Source: Terripilifer ovatus (lineage in GTDB: Bacteria > Pseudomonadota > Alphaproteobacteria > Rhizobiales > Beijerinckiaceae). Taken from it: a DNA stretch of 64,000 nucleotides. The first letter of the stretch is position 1, and every line of letters starts with the position of its first letter. Shown here piece by piece: positions 62,183-64,000 of the stretch. The notes beneath the pieces are model-generated. The model was not told the origin of the DNA, did not search any database, and worked only from the letters and a program-made list of their open reading frames with translations. A program made the position numbers and the translations under genes. The DNA is taken from NCBI GenBank assembly GCA_029222685.1, contig JARHVB010000008.1, forward strand, positions 310,001-374,000, read 5' to 3'.

Positions 62183-62677
62183 TCAAATCGGAATCACAAG
62201 CAAAGTATCGATCCTGCGGGAATCGAGCACGGCCACCCGCTCGCGAAACTTCAACTCATCACCATGCTTCACGATGCGATCGAAATAGCGTCCCGATGCG
62301 AAGATGGATGTATCGCCTTCCGACATCGTGCGGATGATCGCGAAGTTGGAGCGAGCGGTCAACTCATTGCCGTTCACACTCGTCAGTTTGATCGAACTGA
62401 TCAAATGGCAATAGACATGCGGCTCGTAGATATTGGCGGTACGCAGTGCCGAGATGCGATCGGCAAGCATGTTTCTGCCATCGCAATAGATCAGGCTGAC
62501 CGGTAGATTAAGTTCATGGTTCTCGCGCGTGACGACGCGGTAGCGGCCTCTCTCTTCGAAATAGCCGGGCAATTCTTCGAGCCGGTCGTCATCGACGCAA
62601 TGAACGTAATCGGCCATCAGCGCTTCGATCTGCATGCGCAGATCGCGATGGCCGGCGGTATCAAGACTGGTGTTCAT
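62183..62677 (-). CDS. Aromatic ring-hydroxylating dioxygenase, small (beta) subunit
   Basis: The 164-residue protein has the NTF2-like beta-subunit fold: YVHCVDDDRLEELPGYFEERGRYRV, then YCDGRNMLADRI and EPHVYCHLISS, and a C-terminal RERVAVLDSRRIDTLLVIPI. It would form an alpha3-beta3 oxygenase with the Rieske subunit, 28 bases upstream. It has no catalytic residues of its own. GGAAG precedes its ATG. Confidence 0.9.
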   Translation of the reverse strand: MNTSLDTAGHRDLRMQIEALMADYVHCVDDDRLEELPGYFEERGRYRVVTRENHELNLPVSLIYCDGRNMLADRISALRTANIYEPHVYCHLISSIKLTSVNGNELTARSNFAIIRTMSEGDTSIFASGRYFDRIVKHGDELKFRERVAVLDSRRIDTLLVIPI

Positions 62678-62705
62678 GCGTTCAGCTTCCTGGTGCGATA
62701 CGATT

Positions 62706-63950
62706 TCAGACGCCCATGCACGAGCGCCAGCCCTGCCAGAAACCGCGCACAGCGGCTTCGGTAATGCGCGAGCCGACGCTTGCCTCGATGCTGCGCCCGC
62801 CCATGGGCATGACGGTCAGCGCACCCGGGTCGGCTTTGGCGGCGCGCTGCACCCAGCCGCCGACGCAACCATCCTCCATCGAGATAAGCCCGGCCGGACC
62901 GACGAGATTGTTCACCTTCAACCGCAGTTCCTGCATATCCGCGTCGTCATCCTCGAAGCCCAGAATAGTCCAGATCAATTCGCTGCGATCGACGCCGCGC
63001 GGCACGAGTTGGCGCACAGCCAGCGCGTTCAGGATCTGTTGAACGACGAGGGTCGGAAACACCGTCTGGATCGCATTCGTCACCGTGTCGCCAAGCTCCA
63101 GCCGATGCTCCATCAGCGAGGCATCCTGCAGTCGATACTGGTCCTTCAACGAGCGCACCTTCTCCCTGCCGACCTGCTCGTCGCCCAAGCCCTCGCGTTG
63201 CGTGTAACTCAGATGATGCCAGCCATTGTCGCTCAGCTTGATGCCGCCGCCCATGTTCGGGCGCACGACGCCGAACGTATTGTGGAACACATGCAGCAGA
63301 CTGGCGTGATAGGAATCCTTGTTGTTCTCCGCATAGAGCTTCCAGTTGTTCGGCAGAACCTGGCTGTGATAGCCAAGCACCTTGAGCGGCTTGATGAACA
63401 CGCGGTCGATGTTGGCCATCAGCTCGGCGCCTATATAATCCCTGAACGGCGGCGTCGCATCGCTGAAGGTGCCGAAGATCATGCCGCCGTACGTCTCCAC
63501 TCGCAGCCGCTGCAAGCCATACTGGCTCTGATCGAAATCCTCGCTCAGGCCGCCCTTGCCGCCGACGCCGCGGCGGAAGGCAACGCCGGTGAGGTTGCCG
63601 GCAAGGTCGTACACCCAGTTGTGATAGACGCAGGCCAGTTCCTTCACATTACCGCGCGGCTTGAAACAGATCAGCGATCCCTTGTGCGCGCAGCGGTTGA
63701 CCATGGCGTTGATCTCGCCCTCCGCTGTCCGCACGACAATGATTGGTGCCTCGCCGACCTGCGTGGTCTTGAAGTCGCCGCGGTTGGGAATTTCGACTTC
63801 CAGCGCCAGGAAATTCCAGGTCGGTCCCTGAAAGATGCGCTCCTGTTCGCACGCATAAATCGCCGGGTCTGTATAGACCTGGAACGGAACGCGCGATACG
63901 TCCTCGAACGGCCAGGCAAAATCGAGGTCGCCGGCTTTCATGTCTTCCAT
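62706..63950 (-). CDS. Aromatic ring-hydroxylating dioxygenase, large (alpha) subunit
   Basis: The 414-residue Rieske oxygenase has the [2Fe-2S] motif Cys87-x-His89 and Cys107-x2-His110 (CAHKG, CVYHNW), and the mononuclear iron segment ENNKDSYHASLLH with Asp212, His215 and His220. The overall pattern, with NNWKLYAENNKDSYHASLLHVFH read in two halves, is closest to anthranilate/salicylate-type oxygenases (AndAc group). It hydroxylates an aromatic acid with electrons from a reductase not seen in the window. GAGGAG lies 7 bases before the ATG. The upstream region is cut by the window edge. Confidence 0.88.
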   Translation of the reverse strand: MEDMKAGDLDFAWPFEDVSRVPFQVYTDPAIYACEQERIFQGPTWNFLALEVEIPNRGDFKTTQVGEAPIIVVRTAEGEINAMVNRCAHKGSLICFKPRGNVKELACVYHNWVYDLAGNLTGVAFRRGVGGKGGLSEDFDQSQYGLQRLRVETYGGMIFGTFSDATPPFRDYIGAELMANIDRVFIKPLKVLGYHSQVLPNNWKLYAENNKDSYHASLLHVFHNTFGVVRPNMGGGIKLSDNGWHHLSYTQREGLGDEQVGREKVRSLKDQYRLQDASLMEHRLELGDTVTNAIQTVFPTLVVQQILNALAVRQLVPRGVDRSELIWTILGFEDDDADMQELRLKVNNLVGPAGLISMEDGCVGGWVQRAAKADPGALTVMPMGGRSIEASVGSRITEAAVRGFWQGWRSCMGV

Positions 63951-64000
63951 CGCGTTCTCCTCGCTCGTCGACGCATCACGCAGCTTTGTTTCGGGTGGCC

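Overview
The window reads as chromosome from a GC-rich alphaproteobacterium, most likely Hyphomicrobiales (Xanthobacteraceae/Nitrobacteraceae-like). This is inferred from the DUF2849-cysI-DUF934-cysH-cysDN-cysG sulfur operon, the many amino-acid-type (Liv) and orphan TctC-type binding proteins, and intergenic repeat families typical of that group. I see no rRNA, tRNA, CRISPR, prophage or insertion sequence. Nearly all of the window is coding, and the only gene-free stretch over 300 bases is 13834-14214.

Layout. 1-0.8 kb: 3' part of a molybdenum hydroxylase pair (IorAB type) behind a perfect 11-bp dyad. 1.0-5.1 kb: GDP-mannose supply (mannose-1-phosphate guanylyltransferase, AGE-family sugar isomerase) and a divergent GT4 glycosyltransferase. 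5.2-6.2 kb: a luciferase-like flavin oxidoreductase. 6.5-13.8 kb: a seven-gene assimilatory sulfate-reduction operon on the minus strand, using an APS-type reductase and a CysN with an unusual hydrophobic tail. 14.2-15.2 kb: an orphan tripartite-tricarboxylate binding protein.

15.4-25.1 kb: a tightly coupled minus-strand operon of ten or eleven genes (cyclase, cupin, SDR, 3-hydroxyacyl-CoA-dehydrogenase-fold enzyme, Liv binding protein, LivG, LivF, LivH, LivM, BKACE, dihydroxyphthalate-decarboxylase-like protein). It faces a divergent IclR regulator across a promoter that contains a perfect dyad. I read it as an uptake and catabolic system for a beta-hydroxy acid of unknown structure. 26-38 kb: further catabolic genes, including a creatinase/M24-like protein, a 2-hydroxyacid dehydrogenase, an iron-type binding protein, an HCHL-type hydratase/lyase, SDRs, an isochorismatase-type hydrolase, two dienelactone hydrolases, an APH-like kinase and a TctC protein.

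38.2-52.5 kb: a surface-polysaccharide locus. It has two large TPR-GT4-beta-sandwich glycosyltransferases, two FkbM methyltransferases, an ABC exporter (KpsM/KpsT) with two different PCP/KpsE-type proteins, a protein of unknown function, and gmd plus rmd for GDP-D-rhamnose. Together with the GDP-mannose module at 1-5 kb this suggests a D-rhamnose/mannose-containing, ABC-exported polymer.

52.5-57.3 kb: an Lrp/AsnC regulator divergent from an orphan AceE-like 2-oxoacid dehydrogenase E1 and a second ThDP enzyme. 57.3-64 kb: a minus-strand operon with a Rieske ring-hydroxylating oxygenase (alpha and beta) and a second complete Liv transporter. Several genes seem to use TTG or GTG starts with good Shine-Dalgarno sequences, and the start choices below reflect that.
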